Source of the DNA: Pseudomonas sp. MYb118
Lineage (GTDB): Bacteria; Pseudomonadota; Gammaproteobacteria; Pseudomonadales; Pseudomonadaceae
Length of the DNA stretch: 64,000 nucleotides
NCBI RefSeq assembly: GCF_040947875.1
Contig: NZ_JBFRXN010000004.1
Location: 372,001-436,000, forward strand
Direction: 5' to 3'
The notes under the pieces are model-generated. The model saw nothing but the letters and a program-made list of their open reading frames with translations, was not told the DNA's origin and did not search any database. Each line of letters begins with the position of its first letter. The first letter of the stretch is position 1. The position numbers and the translations under genes were made by a program. Below are positions 54,131 through 63,966 of the stretch, in pieces.

Positions 54131-54925
54131 TCATTGTTTACCCACCAGGACCCGATCCAGGCCATAGACCCGATCGAGCAGAATCATCGTCAGCGCGGTC
54201 AGCGCAATCACCAGGGCCGACACCGCCGCCATCATCGGGTCGATGGATTCGGTGGCGTACACGTACATGCGCACCGGCAGGGTTTGCGTGGCCGGGGAGG
54301 TGACGAAGATCGACAGCGTCACCTCGTCGAAACTGTTGATAAACGCCAGCAGCCAGCCCCCGGCGACCCCCGGCAGGATCATCGGCAGGGTGATCTGGCG
54401 GAACAACGTGAAACGCCCGGCTCCCAGCGATTGCGCGGCGTGTTCGGCGCTGCGGTCCAGGCCGATGGCCGAGGCCAGCACCAGGCGCAACACATACGGG
54501 GTGATCACCAGCACATGGGCGAAGATCAGCCAGGCAAAGCTGCCGTTGACCCCCATCAGGGCGAACAGGCGCAGCAGGGCGACACCCAGCACCAGGTGCG
54601 GGATGATGATCGGCGAGAGGAACAGGCCGTTGAAGAAGTCGCGGCCGGGGAACTCGAAGCGGGTGATCGCCAGCGCCGCCGGCACCGCGATCAGTGTCGC
54701 CAGACTCGCGGCGCTGAACGCCAGGATCAGGCTGTTGTAGAACGCGTCGATGAAGTCGGCACGCTCGAACACCGCGCGGAACCAGCGCAGGGAAAACTCC
54801 GTGGTCGGCAGGCTCAGGGTGTTCTCCGGGGTGAAGGCCACGAGGCACACCACCACCAGCGGCGCGAGCATGAACAGCACCACCAGGGTATGGAACAGCA
54901 GGGCGAAAGGACCGTTCTTGGACAT
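54131..54925 (-). CDS. ABC transporter permease (PotC-like)
   Basis: The 264-aa product has about six membrane segments and the EAA loop (EHAAQSLGAGRFTLFRQITLPMILPG). It is the second channel subunit of the importer. It starts 6 bp after the PotB-like gene. Confidence 0.9.
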   Translation of the reverse strand: MSKNGPFALLFHTLVVLFMLAPLVVVCLVAFTPENTLSLPTTEFSLRWFRAVFERADFIDAFYNSLILAFSAASLATLIAVPAALAITRFEFPGRDFFNGLFLSPIIIPHLVLGVALLRLFALMGVNGSFAWLIFAHVLVITPYVLRLVLASAIGLDRSAEHAAQSLGAGRFTLFRQITLPMILPGVAGGWLLAFINSFDEVTLSIFVTSPATQTLPVRMYVYATESIDPMMAAVSALVIALTALTMILLDRVYGLDRVLVGKQ

Positions 54926-54931
54926 GACGAA

Positions 54932-55797
54932 TTACCCCAGTGACTTCTTGTAGCGGCCTTCGATCATGCGGTTCCACGACAGCATGATCAGCAGGTTGAG
55001 CAACAGCAGCGCGACGGCGATGGCCGCGCCCATCGGCCAGTTGAGTTCCGACAGGTACTGGTCGTAGATCAGCGTGGCGACCATCTTGATCCGCCGCCCG
55101 CCGAGCAGGCCGGGAATCGCGAACGAGCTGGCAGCCAGGCCGAACACGATCAGGGTGCCGGACAGCACGCCAGGCATGATCTGCGGCAGCACCACCTTGC
55201 GAATCACCGTGAAGTGGCTGGCCCCCAGCGACAGCGCGGCCTGCTCGGCGGCGGGGTCGAGCTTCTGCAGCGAGGTCCACACCGGGATGATCATGAACGG
55301 CAGCATCACGTGGACCAGCGCGATGACCACCGCGAAGGGCGTGTAGAGCAGCTTCATCGGCGAGCCGCCGAGGGCTTGCAGGACTTGGTTGACCAGGCCG
55401 TCGGCACCGAGCAACAGGCTCCAGCCGAAGGCGCGCACCACCACCGAAATCAGCAGCGGGGTGAGGATCAGCACCAGGAAGATCGAGCGCCACGGCGCGC
55501 CCATGCGGCTGAGAATGTAGGCCTCGGGCACGCCGATCAGCACGCACAGCAGGGTGGTCAGGGCGCTGATCCAGAACGTGCGCAGGAAGATTTCGTAGAA
55601 GTACGGATCACCCAGCAGGCTGCTGTAGTGATCGACGGTGTAGGCCTGGCTGTCGATGCCGGTGCCGTAGTCAAACACGTTGAACGACAGCACCAGGGTC
55701 AGCAGCAGCGGGATCACCAGCAGGCACACGTACAGTGCCAGTGCCGGTGCCGACAACAGGTAACCCTGGCGTCCCTGACGCAGCGCGGCCAGCGTAC

Positions 55798-55801
<4 letters not shown>
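54932..55801 (-). CDS. ABC transporter permease (PotB-like)
   Basis: The 289-aa permease has about six membrane segments and the EAA loop (EQAALSLGASHFTVIRKVVLPQIMPG). ATG 55801 overlaps the ATPase stop codon by 4 bp; the longer frame upstream is antisense to the ATPase gene. It pairs with the PotC-like permease. Confidence 0.9.
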
Positions 55802-56817
<1,016 letters not shown>

Positions 56818-56997
56818 CAGTGCGCTCCACCTGTGATTGTTATGCGCGGCCAGAAGTCGCGCTTTTTTGTATGGGCAGATACGAAAGGTCTTGCGGGGTG
56901 CGTTGGCGCTCGACTGGAGTCGGCTGCCGCTGTTGTTCGAATCGCCCCTGTATGGACGCAGAGTAGGACGAAGACTAGGATGGGCTCAATGGTCTAT

Positions 56998-57043
56998 TTC
57001 ACTGGATAGATGACTATTTTCGGTTTCATTCAGTGGATAAATT
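56998..57043. promoter_or_regulatory. Candidate IclR operator (direct repeat)
   Basis: TTCACTGGATAGAT (56998-57011) is repeated as TTCAGTGGATAAAT (57029-57042), 12 of 14 identical with starts 31 bp apart, just upstream of the IclR gene. Confidence 0.4.
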
Positions 57044-57060
57044 AATTATTGAGAAACGCC

Positions 57061-57897
57061 ATGACTGATTCCACTGAGCGGAATGAAATCAAAAATGAAG
57101 TCGGTGTCGGTGCGGTCTCCAGATTGTTTGCCGTGCTGCGTACCCTCGGTGACACCGTCGAGGGCGGCGAGCGTGTGACGCAACTGGCCCAGCGCATCGG
57201 CCTGTCGCAGCCGACCACCCACCGCCTGCTGCGCAGCCTGATGGACGAGGGCATGGTCGAGCAGGACGGGCGCAGCAAGCGTTATCGCCTGAGCCTGGAG
57301 TTCTTCGCGCTGGCCGCCCGAGCGGGCAATACCGGCAACCTGCGCGAGCTGGTGCGGCCCTCGTTGCTCAGGCTTTCCGCTTCGTTGGGCGATTCGTTGT
57401 TTCTGCTGGCGCGCAGTGGTTTTGATGCGATCTGCCTGGACCGCAGTGAAGGGCCGTTTCCGATCCGCACCTTCACCGGCGACATCGGCGGGCGCGTGGC
57501 GTTGGGTGTTGGCCAGGGCAGCCTGGCGATCCTGGCGTTCCTGCCGGAAGAAGAGCGCGACACGGTGATCCGCTACAACCTGCCGCGGCTCAAGGACTTT
57601 CATCTGTACGACGAAGTGTTCCTGCGCGCCGAAGTCGAGAACGTGCGGGCCTTGGGCTACGCCGGGCGCAACACCGGCGTGCTGCAAGGCATGGCCGGGT
57701 TGGCGGTGCCGATCCTCGATCGCGAGGGGCGGGCGGTGGCGGCGCTGAGTGTCGCGACCATCACCGATCGCCTGGGCCCGGATCGCCTGCCCACCGTGGT
57801 GGAGATGCTCAAGCGCGAAGCGGCGCTGATCGGGCCGCGGATCAATCCGTTCGATCCGTTGCTGCGAAGGCCTTCGCAGGTGTTTGGGCAGGGGTGA
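57061..57897 (+). CDS. IclR-family transcriptional regulator
   Basis: The 278-aa product has the N-terminal winged helix-turn-helix (VTQLAQRIGLSQPTTHRLLRSLMDEGMVEQ) and a C-terminal IclR effector domain (from about residue 95, with GRNTGVLQGMAGLAVPI). ATG 57061 is preferred; TTG 57049 is an in-frame alternative. Divergent placement makes it the probable regulator of the ABC/dehydrogenase operon. The ligand is unknown. Confidence 0.88.
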   Translation: MTDSTERNEIKNEVGVGAVSRLFAVLRTLGDTVEGGERVTQLAQRIGLSQPTTHRLLRSLMDEGMVEQDGRSKRYRLSLEFFALAARAGNTGNLRELVRPSLLRLSASLGDSLFLLARSGFDAICLDRSEGPFPIRTFTGDIGGRVALGVGQGSLAILAFLPEEERDTVIRYNLPRLKDFHLYDEVFLRAEVENVRALGYAGRNTGVLQGMAGLAVPILDREGRAVAALSVATITDRLGPDRLPTVVEMLKREAALIGPRINPFDPLLRRPSQVFGQG

Positions 57898-57928
57898 GAT
57901 TTAAGGTGAACCGATCTACCCCCCCTCC

Positions 57929-58020
57929 TGTGGGAGCGAGCCTGCTCGCGATGGCGGTATGTCAGTTACCACATTCGGTGACTGATACACCGCCATCGCG
58001 AGCAGGCTCGCTCCCACAGG
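57929..58020. repeat. REPIN
   Basis: GTGGGAGCGAGCCTGCTCGC and its inverted copy flank a spacer that itself extends the pairing (GATGGCGGTAT / ATACACCGCCATC, nearly complementary). Confidence 0.88.
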
Positions 58021-58056
58021 GGTAGGGGTGAATTTCCAATGTAGGCAGAAAGTTAC

Positions 58057-58809
58057 TCAGAAGTTCACCGTCTGCCTCAACATCCGCGCCGCTTCCGTAT
58101 CGTTCGGGCTGACCATCGCGTAGTTGTAGCCACCCCCCGACCAGTACTCGGCCTGCAACTCGCCGTCCGTGCGGCTGCCCCGCGGCAACATGAAATTCTT
58201 CGGCCCCGGCGGACGCACGTAGAAGCTGACCTTGTTGCCGCCGCGATCCTCGTACACCACCATCGCCGCCGGCCCCTGTTCGGTGCTGAGCAGGCGCCCG
58301 CTGACCGGGCTGAACCCCGCGTGCGAAAGGTCGGGCAGGCGATTGGCCTGGATGAAATAGCGGTCGAGCCAGCCCTGTATGTCGCCCGTGTCGCTGACTT
58401 TGTAGTCCGCTGGCAGCATGCCTTGCTGGGCAAACAGGCGGTAAGCCTGCATCGCATCGCCCATCGGCTGGGCGGCGCTGAGGATGGTGATCTCCCGGGC
58501 CTTCCAACCGCTGAAACCACCGATGCTCACGGCGATCAACAGCACCGCCGCGCTGGCCAGATAGCGCCGCGACTGGCGCTTGAGGCGCTGGCGGATGAGT
58601 GCCGGGTCGAGTGCCGGGTTGGCCGGTTGCTGCAAGGCCCCGCCGAGGGCGGCGCGCAGTTGCTGGGCGTCCTGTTGCCAGGCGCGTACTTGTGCGGCCA
58701 CGGCCGGGTTGCCGGCGAGAAAGGTCTCCACCAGGCGGCGGTCGTCTTCACCGAGCTGGTGGTCGATGTACGCGTGCAGGTCGCGTTCGCTCGGGGGCAT
58801 GCTGATCAT
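58057..58809 (-). CDS. Transmembrane anti-sigma factor
   Basis: The 250-aa product has an N-terminal anti-sigma region (residues about 5-50, LHAYIDHQLGEDDRRLVETFLAGNP), one membrane segment at about 84-101 (YLASAAVLLIAVSIGGFSG) and a periplasmic domain. The usual zinc-binding HxxxCxxC motif is absent. It overlaps the sigma factor gene by 4 bp. It should hold the sigma factor at the membrane until a signal, perhaps oxidative, releases it. Confidence 0.87.
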   Translation of the reverse strand: MISMPPSERDLHAYIDHQLGEDDRRLVETFLAGNPAVAAQVRAWQQDAQQLRAALGGALQQPANPALDPALIRQRLKRQSRRYLASAAVLLIAVSIGGFSGWKAREITILSAAQPMGDAMQAYRLFAQQGMLPADYKVSDTGDIQGWLDRYFIQANRLPDLSHAGFSPVSGRLLSTEQGPAAMVVYEDRGGNKVSFYVRPPGPKNFMLPRGSRTDGELQAEYWSGGGYNYAMVSPNDTEAARMLRQTVNF

Positions 58810-59312
58810 TTGAGTCTCCGCAGGGAAGGGCGGGTGATTTCACCGTCGCTGAGCTGGCGCAAGGCCTGGCGGGCACGGGACAGGCGCGACATGACGGTGC
58901 CGGTGGGCACGTCGAGGATCTCGGCGACTTCCTTGTAGCTCAGGCCCTCGACCGATACCCAGAGCAGCAGGGCGCGCTGTTCGGTACTGAGCTGGTCGAA
59001 CGCTTCAAGCGTCGATTGAGCCAGCACCGTACGCTCCGCCGACGGCTCGCTGTCGTCGCGTCCGGTGAAAAATTCGAGCATCCGCGCATAACGGTGCGAA
59101 CGGCGATGCGCGTCGAGAAACTGCCGGTACAGAATCGCAAACAGCCAGGCCCGCAAGTCGCCCTCGGGGCGTTTGTCGCCCCAACTGGACAACGCGCGCT
59201 CCAGGCACGACTGCACCAGGTCGTCAGCGCTGCTGGGGTTGCGCGTCAACGACACGGCAAAGCGGCGCAATCGGGGAATGATTTCCCGTAGTTGTTCGTC
59301 GAGATCGTTCAT
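58806..59312 (-). CDS. ECF-family RNA polymerase sigma factor
   Basis: The 168-aa product has sigma region 2 (SADDLVQSCLERALSSW, DLRAWLFAILYRQFLDAHRR) and region 4 (LLLWVSVEGLSYKEVAEILDVPTGTVMSRLSRARQALR). The start may be ATG 59312 or GTG 59330. It is cotranscribed with the anti-sigma gene and divergent from the catalase-like operon. Both promoters carry GGAATAA-N14-CGTCT, so the sigma factor probably drives itself and the catalase-like genes. Confidence 0.9.
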   Translation of the reverse strand: MNDLDEQLREIIPRLRRFAVSLTRNPSSADDLVQSCLERALSSWGDKRPEGDLRAWLFAILYRQFLDAHRRSHRYARMLEFFTGRDDSEPSAERTVLAQSTLEAFDQLSTEQRALLLWVSVEGLSYKEVAEILDVPTGTVMSRLSRARQALRQLSDGEITRPSLRRLK

Positions 59313-59362
59313 CAAGTCTTCGCAAGTCACCAGGCTGTGGACTACTACGCTGTGAACTGGAG

Positions 59363-59388
59363 AGACGCCTGGGAGCCGAGGTTATTCC
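59363..59388 (-). promoter_or_regulatory. Predicted ECF promoter of the sigma/anti-sigma operon
   Basis: On the minus strand GGAATAA (59388-59382) is followed after 14 bp by CGTCT (59367-59363). The same boxes and spacing occur on the plus strand at 59417-59442. Confidence 0.65.
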
Positions 59389-59416
59389 ACGCCTGGAAAA
59401 ATAAATACTGGGCGAT

Positions 59417-59442
59417 GGAATAAACCGGTGGGCGGTGCGTCT
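59417..59442 (+). promoter_or_regulatory. Predicted ECF promoter of the catalase-like operon
   Basis: GGAATAA (59417-59423), 14 bp, then CGTCT (59438-59442), about 44 bp before the catalase-like start codon. Confidence 0.65.
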
Positions 59443-59485
59443 GCCTGATTCTTCTCACTTGTGGCCGCAGGCCCTGGAGTCTTTC

Positions 59486-60559
59486 ATGGTAGATCGCTCA
59501 TCACCGCCCTTGAGCGGCGCGAGCCGGGTGTTGCGCCTGGCCGCTATCGCCGTGGTGGTTGGCGCCGTCGCCGGGGCTTTTGCCTACGTCAACGGCACCT
59601 TCGACCCACAACGCCTGACGCCGAAGAAACTGATCAACGTGCTGGAAACCAACAACGGCATGCACCCGGGGTTTCGTCGCAACCACGCCAAAGGTGTGTG
59701 CGTGATCGGCCATTTCGAAAGCAGCGGCGAGGCCCGCAGCTACTCCACCGCGCAGGTGTTCAACGACGCCCGCACCCCGGTGGTCGGGCGTTTCGCCTTG
59801 CCGCCCGGCAACCCTTACGCACCGGACAGCGCCGTGCCGATTCGAAGCCTGGCGTTGCGCTTCACCCAGGCCAACGGCCAGCAGTGGCGCACCGGGATGA
59901 ACAGCATGCCGGTGTTCCCGGTGGGCACGCCCGAAGCGTTTTACCAGTTCCAGCAGGCGCTGTCGCCGCTACCCGCCACCGGCAAACCGGACCCCGCCGC
60001 TGCGCCGGCATTCTTCGCCTCGCACCCGGAAGCCGCGCCATTTCTGGCCTGGGTGAAAACCGCCAAGCCATCGGCCAGCTACGTGACAGAAACCTACAAC
60101 AGCGTCAACGCGTTTTACCTGGTCAACGCCAGCGGGCAGAAGCAGGCGGTGCGCTGGAACATGGTGCCGGTGGCCAAGGACGCGCCGGGCGCGACGGCGC
60201 CCGAGGGCGGTGATTTTCTCGAGAAGGACCTGGTGCAACGCATCGCCACCGGCCCGTTGCGTTGGCAGTTGCTGATCACCCTGGCCAACCCCGGTGACCC
60301 CACCAACGACGCCAGCAAGCCCTGGCCCGAAGGGCGCAAGGTGATCAACGCCGGCACCCTGGTCCTGGAAAGCACCCAGCCGCAGCTCGATGGCGAATGC
60401 CGCGACATCAACTACGACCCGCTGGTGCTGCCCGCCGGCATCGAGGGTTCCGACGACCCGCTGCTGGCCGCGCGCTCCGCTGCCTACGCCACGTCCTACC
60501 TGCGCCGCACCAGTGAAGTCAGCCAATTGCCCGCCGCCAAACAGGAGGCTCACCAATGA
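59486..60559 (+). CDS. Catalase-fold heme protein (SrpA-like)
   Basis: The 357-aa product is a small catalase-family protein with an N-terminal membrane or signal segment (RLAAIAVVVGAVAGAFAYV). The distal histidine lies in RNHAKGVCVIGHFE, in the catalase-type sequence around HAKG, and the C-terminal region contains RSAAYATSYLRR, where the proximal tyrosine is expected. Members are periplasmic peroxidase-like heme proteins. ATG 59486 follows GGAGTCTTTC; an earlier start at 59435 lies within the predicted promoter. It is coupled by 4 bp to a cytochrome b561 gene, which could supply electrons. Confidence 0.87.
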   Translation: MVDRSSPPLSGASRVLRLAAIAVVVGAVAGAFAYVNGTFDPQRLTPKKLINVLETNNGMHPGFRRNHAKGVCVIGHFESSGEARSYSTAQVFNDARTPVVGRFALPPGNPYAPDSAVPIRSLALRFTQANGQQWRTGMNSMPVFPVGTPEAFYQFQQALSPLPATGKPDPAAAPAFFASHPEAAPFLAWVKTAKPSASYVTETYNSVNAFYLVNASGQKQAVRWNMVPVAKDAPGATAPEGGDFLEKDLVQRIATGPLRWQLLITLANPGDPTNDASKPWPEGRKVINAGTLVLESTQPQLDGECRDINYDPLVLPAGIEGSDDPLLAARSAAYATSYLRRTSEVSQLPAAKQEAHQ

Positions 60560-61101
60560 GCGCCCAACCGAACCACTTCGCCCCGCTGGCGCGGCTGCTG
60601 CACTGGCTGATGGCGCTGATGATCATCGCCATGCTGTTTATCGGCGCCGGCATGGTCGCGTCCGTGTCCGAGCGTCATGAGTGGCTGATTCATCTGCACA
60701 AGCCCCTGGGGGTCGCCATCCTGCTGTTGGTGATCGTGCGCCTGATCGTGCGCTTCTCCACCCGGCAACCACCACTGCCGGCCGACCTGCCCGGTTGGCA
60801 AGTGCTGGCGGCCAAGGCTTCGCATGTCCTGTTGTACGCCCTGATGCTGGTGTTGCCGTTGCTGGGCTGGGCGATGATTTCGGCCTCGGGCGAGCCGGTG
60901 ATGCTCAGCAGCTCGTTGCAATTGCCTTCGATCGTACCGGCCAATGCACAGCTGTTCGCCTTCCTGCGCAAGGCCCACGGCTATCTGGCATACCTGCTGT
61001 TCCTGACCGTGCTGCTGCACCTGGCGGCGGCGCTGTTTCATGGCTGGGTACGGCGCGATGACGTGCTGGACAGCATGTTGCGGGGCAAGGATCGCGGTTG
61101 A
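60556..61101 (+). CDS. Cytochrome b561-family membrane protein
   Basis: The 181-aa product has four membrane helices with heme-ligand histidines (RLLHWLMAL, HEWLIHLHKPLG, ASHVLLYALM, LLHLAAALFHGW). The ATGA overlap with the catalase-like gene implies joint function, probably electron delivery from the quinone pool to the periplasmic heme protein under control of the ECF sigma factor. Confidence 0.9.
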   Translation: MSAQPNHFAPLARLLHWLMALMIIAMLFIGAGMVASVSERHEWLIHLHKPLGVAILLLVIVRLIVRFSTRQPPLPADLPGWQVLAAKASHVLLYALMLVLPLLGWAMISASGEPVMLSSSLQLPSIVPANAQLFAFLRKAHGYLAYLLFLTVLLHLAAALFHGWVRRDDVLDSMLRGKDRG

Positions 61102-61122
61102 TCGTCTGACGGCAAGCATCGC

Positions 61123-61146
61123 GTAACTGTCAACTTTGACAGTTAC
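61123..61146. promoter_or_regulatory. 24-bp palindrome upstream of the metalloprotease gene
   Basis: GTAACTGTCA and TGACAGTTAC are exact inverted copies around ACTT. A TTGACA-like -35 overlaps the right arm. It lies about 100 bp before the start codon of the protease gene. Confidence 0.55.
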
Positions 61147-61244
61147 GCCTCCCGAAAAAAGCCTGTTCAATGCTCGAAGACTGCAGTGGCCCCGAAGAAG
61201 GTCAGTCCGAGAGCAATGGATGGGTTTTTTTCGGGAGAACGATC

Positions 61245-62597
61245 ATGTCCAAGACTGCAGGTTTTCTGTGTTGGCGTCAGGTGGGCTCCGCGTTGTCGAT
61301 TGTCTCGATCGGCGCGGGCCTGGGTGCGTGCGCGCATGCACCTTCGCAAGATCACGGGGAGGCGAAGCAATGGGCTGTGCAGAGTGTTGGCGCTAAGTCG
61401 ACGGCGGAGTTGTATGCGGACTTGATTGCGCCGGGCACTTTCCAGCGATCGAGTTCGAAAGTCGTCAACGGTTACACCGTTGAAAGCGGCAGCCTGAGCA
61501 TGCCGGATAAATCCGATGGGTCCCTGGTAACCGTTCGTGGCACCGATGGCAGTTTGACCGCGATCGTTGATAGGCAAGGCCGCCAAGGCACTTTATTCGT
61601 CAGTAGCCAGGGGGCGGCTCGATTCGTTCCAGAGCCGGATTTCGACGCAAATATTGATGATGCCGTCGTCAACCCGAATGAGAAGATCGGTACAGCCGCA
61701 ACGCTTGATAACGCCGAGCCGAAAGTCATCGACTTACTGATGGGGTATTCCCAGGCAGGTGTCGATCGAATGGGGGGCGATGTAAACGCCGACGCGTTGG
61801 CGAAGGTTGAACTGGTCAACCTGGCGCTTCGTAACTCATTGGTGTCCGGCGTCTCCTTTCGTTTGGTCGGGATTGAGGTGATTCCTCAGGATCACCCCAT
61901 CACGCCAGAGACCGTGAACAAGTTGGCCAGCTTGTTTGCCGATGGCATTGCAAAGTATGAACCCGATCTGATTTACGGAAACTTTGCCCAGATCGTTGGC
62001 GGAGGGGTGGGTTACGGTCAGATGCCGGGGAGACTGGCCATTGGGGTGTCTGATGCTCCTTTGACCTTCGCGCATGAGCTGGGCCACAACGCGGGAAGTC
62101 ATCATTGCAACGATGGAACGGCCAGTTATCGCTTCGGTTATGACAATGGAAAATCGAGCAGTCTGTTGTGCGGCTGGAATCGGAAACTCTACTTTTCCAA
62201 TCCGGATGTAAAAGATGAATTCGGTCTGCCACGAGGGAATGCGGTGACCGCCGATACCGCCAGGGTCTGGCGTGAAAACGCCGAGAGAATGTCGGCTTAC
62301 GCGCACTTCGTGCCGAAGGTGCCTGGCCGCTTCACGTTCACGTCGTCTTCATACGGCAGTGTCGCTTTCCGGTGGCAGCAGTCGCCACGCGCCGTCAAAT
62401 ATGAAGTGATGGGTAAGGACAATGTGCTGCAACCCTATAAAAAACTCGGGGAGAGTACGACCCCGGATGCAGTTCTGCACAATGTGGCGAGCGCGAGCAT
62501 GCCGTACTACGTGGTGGCGGTGTTCGCTGATGGTTCGAAGTCAGGTCCGAGCAATATCGCTTATGCAAAGCCGTATGAAAGTCTGACGAAAAAGTAG
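61245..62597 (+). CDS. Zinc metalloprotease lipoprotein (reprolysin-like)
   Basis: The 450-aa product begins with a lipoprotein signal (SIVSIGAGLGACAH; lipid cysteine C29). A propeptide-like region runs to about residue 155. The catalytic domain has the extended zinc motif HELGHNAGSHH (H277, E278, H281, H287; HExxHxxGxxH), as in reprolysin/ADAM-type enzymes. The last 100 residues look like a fibronectin III-type beta domain. It starts after GGGAGAACGATC. Base composition is more AT-rich than its neighbours, which suggests acquisition by transfer. It stands alone, behind a 24-bp palindrome. Confidence 0.8.
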   Translation: MSKTAGFLCWRQVGSALSIVSIGAGLGACAHAPSQDHGEAKQWAVQSVGAKSTAELYADLIAPGTFQRSSSKVVNGYTVESGSLSMPDKSDGSLVTVRGTDGSLTAIVDRQGRQGTLFVSSQGAARFVPEPDFDANIDDAVVNPNEKIGTAATLDNAEPKVIDLLMGYSQAGVDRMGGDVNADALAKVELVNLALRNSLVSGVSFRLVGIEVIPQDHPITPETVNKLASLFADGIAKYEPDLIYGNFAQIVGGGVGYGQMPGRLAIGVSDAPLTFAHELGHNAGSHHCNDGTASYRFGYDNGKSSSLLCGWNRKLYFSNPDVKDEFGLPRGNAVTADTARVWRENAERMSAYAHFVPKVPGRFTFTSSSYGSVAFRWQQSPRAVKYEVMGKDNVLQPYKKLGESTTPDAVLHNVASASMPYYVVAVFADGSKSGPSNIAYAKPYESLTKK

Positions 62598-62677
62598 AGG
62601 CCGGTGACCGTTGGATGGGATCGAGGCCTTCGCCGGCAGAACGGGCGAAGGCTTCGATATTTTGATCCAGAGAGAAA

Positions 62678-63829
62678 TCAGCGCAACTTGTCGACCATCT
62701 CCGCCACCGTCGTCAGCACATCCTTGCCCAACTGCTTCGACCGCTTGCCCGACCAGCCGGTGAGCGGGTTCGGGTGGTCGTCGTGGTCCTTGAATGGCAT
62801 TTCCAGGGTCAGGGACAGGCAGTCGTACTTCTGGCCAACGGCGTTGCAGGCCAGGGTCATGTTGGCTTGACCCGGTTCGTCACGCACATAACCGTATTTG
62901 GTCTGGAAGTCCTTGGTGGTGTGCTTGAGGTGGTTGCGGAAGTGCTCTTCGAGCTGTTCGATGCGCGGTGTGTAACCGGGATTGCCTTCGCACGCGGCGG
63001 TGAATACGTGGGGGATTTCCTCGTCGCCGTGCACGTCGATGAACAGGTCGACGCCGTACTGTTCCATTTGTTGCTGGACGAAGAACACTTCAGGGCTGAT
63101 CTCCGGGCTCGCATTCTGCCAGGCGCGGTTGAGGTCCTGGCCCATGGCGTTGGTACGCAGGTGGCCGTGAAAAGCACCGTCCGGGTTCATGTTCGGCACC
63201 AGGTACAGATCGGCACTGGCCAGCAGTTTGTTCAACACCGGATCGTCGTGGTGTTCGAGGCGTTCGATCACCCCTTCCATGAACCACTCGGCCATGTGTT
63301 CGCCAGGGTGTTGCTGGGCGATGATCCATACCTTGCGCTGGCCTTCGGCGCCGGTGCCTTTGCGCAGCAGCTGGATGTCCCGACCTTCAACGCTCTTGCC
63401 GGTGGCCAGCAGTTCGGTGCCGGCCTTGGTCAGTGCCTGCTCGATCAGCCAGTCGTGGCGGCCACGGCTGTAGGGTTCGAAGTAGGCGAACCAGGCGTGG
63501 GTGGCGGTGGCTTCAAGGCTGAAACGCAGGGCATCGCCTTCGAAAATGGTGGGTACGCGGAACCAGTTGACGTGATCGTAGGACGCCACCGCCTGATAGC
63601 CGGTCCAGGCTTTGTTGTAGGAGGATTTGCTCGCATTGCTCAGGCGGAACCAATGCTCCTGGCCCACATGCAGGCCGCTGGCCTTGAAGTGAAACCACTG
63701 GAAGTGCGGGCTGCGGGTATCGGGCCGGATGGCCAATAGCGGTTGCAGCGGATTGCTGAGGTCCAGCACGTCGATGTTGCCGCTGTCGAAGTTCGAAGTG
63801 ATGCTCAAGGAGGATTTGGCCACGGTCAT
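62678..63829 (-). CDS. M14-family cytosolic-type carboxypeptidase
   Basis: The 383-aa product has an N-terminal beta domain (residues about 1-120, with PHFQWFHFKASGL) and a zinc carboxypeptidase domain with ligands H174 and E177 (QQHPGEHMAEW) and H267 (FIDVHGDEE), and the catalytic glutamate E343 (LSLTLEMPF). This arrangement matches the cytosolic/AGBL type of M14 enzymes. No signal peptide is seen, so it is probably cytoplasmic. It is a monocistronic gene on the minus strand. Confidence 0.88.
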   Translation of the reverse strand: MTVAKSSLSITSNFDSGNIDVLDLSNPLQPLLAIRPDTRSPHFQWFHFKASGLHVGQEHWFRLSNASKSSYNKAWTGYQAVASYDHVNWFRVPTIFEGDALRFSLEATATHAWFAYFEPYSRGRHDWLIEQALTKAGTELLATGKSVEGRDIQLLRKGTGAEGQRKVWIIAQQHPGEHMAEWFMEGVIERLEHHDDPVLNKLLASADLYLVPNMNPDGAFHGHLRTNAMGQDLNRAWQNASPEISPEVFFVQQQMEQYGVDLFIDVHGDEEIPHVFTAACEGNPGYTPRIEQLEEHFRNHLKHTTKDFQTKYGYVRDEPGQANMTLACNAVGQKYDCLSLTLEMPFKDHDDHPNPLTGWSGKRSKQLGKDVLTTVAEMVDKLR

Positions 63830-63951
63830 ATCGGTTCCTGAATATGATTTTTATGGCCGCTACTTTACACCTTGGGAGGGGAAAAACCGGGAGAAATTAC
63901 GGGGTGCAGGAAGGGGGCGTCTTCCTTGACGCGCCAGCAGCTTAGAGATTA

Positions 63952-63966
63952 TGAGATTGATTCTCA
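63952..63966. promoter_or_regulatory. Candidate Fur box
   Basis: TGAGATTGATTCTCA is a near-perfect copy of the TGAGAAT-N-ATTCTCA type Fur site. It lies at the right edge, so the regulated gene is beyond the window. Nothing else was seen in 63830-64000. Confidence 0.45.

Noticed and set aside
61136..61165. Full sigma70 promoter overlapping the 24-bp palindrome
   Set aside because: TTGACA is present, but no acceptable -10 hexamer lies 16-18 bp downstream.
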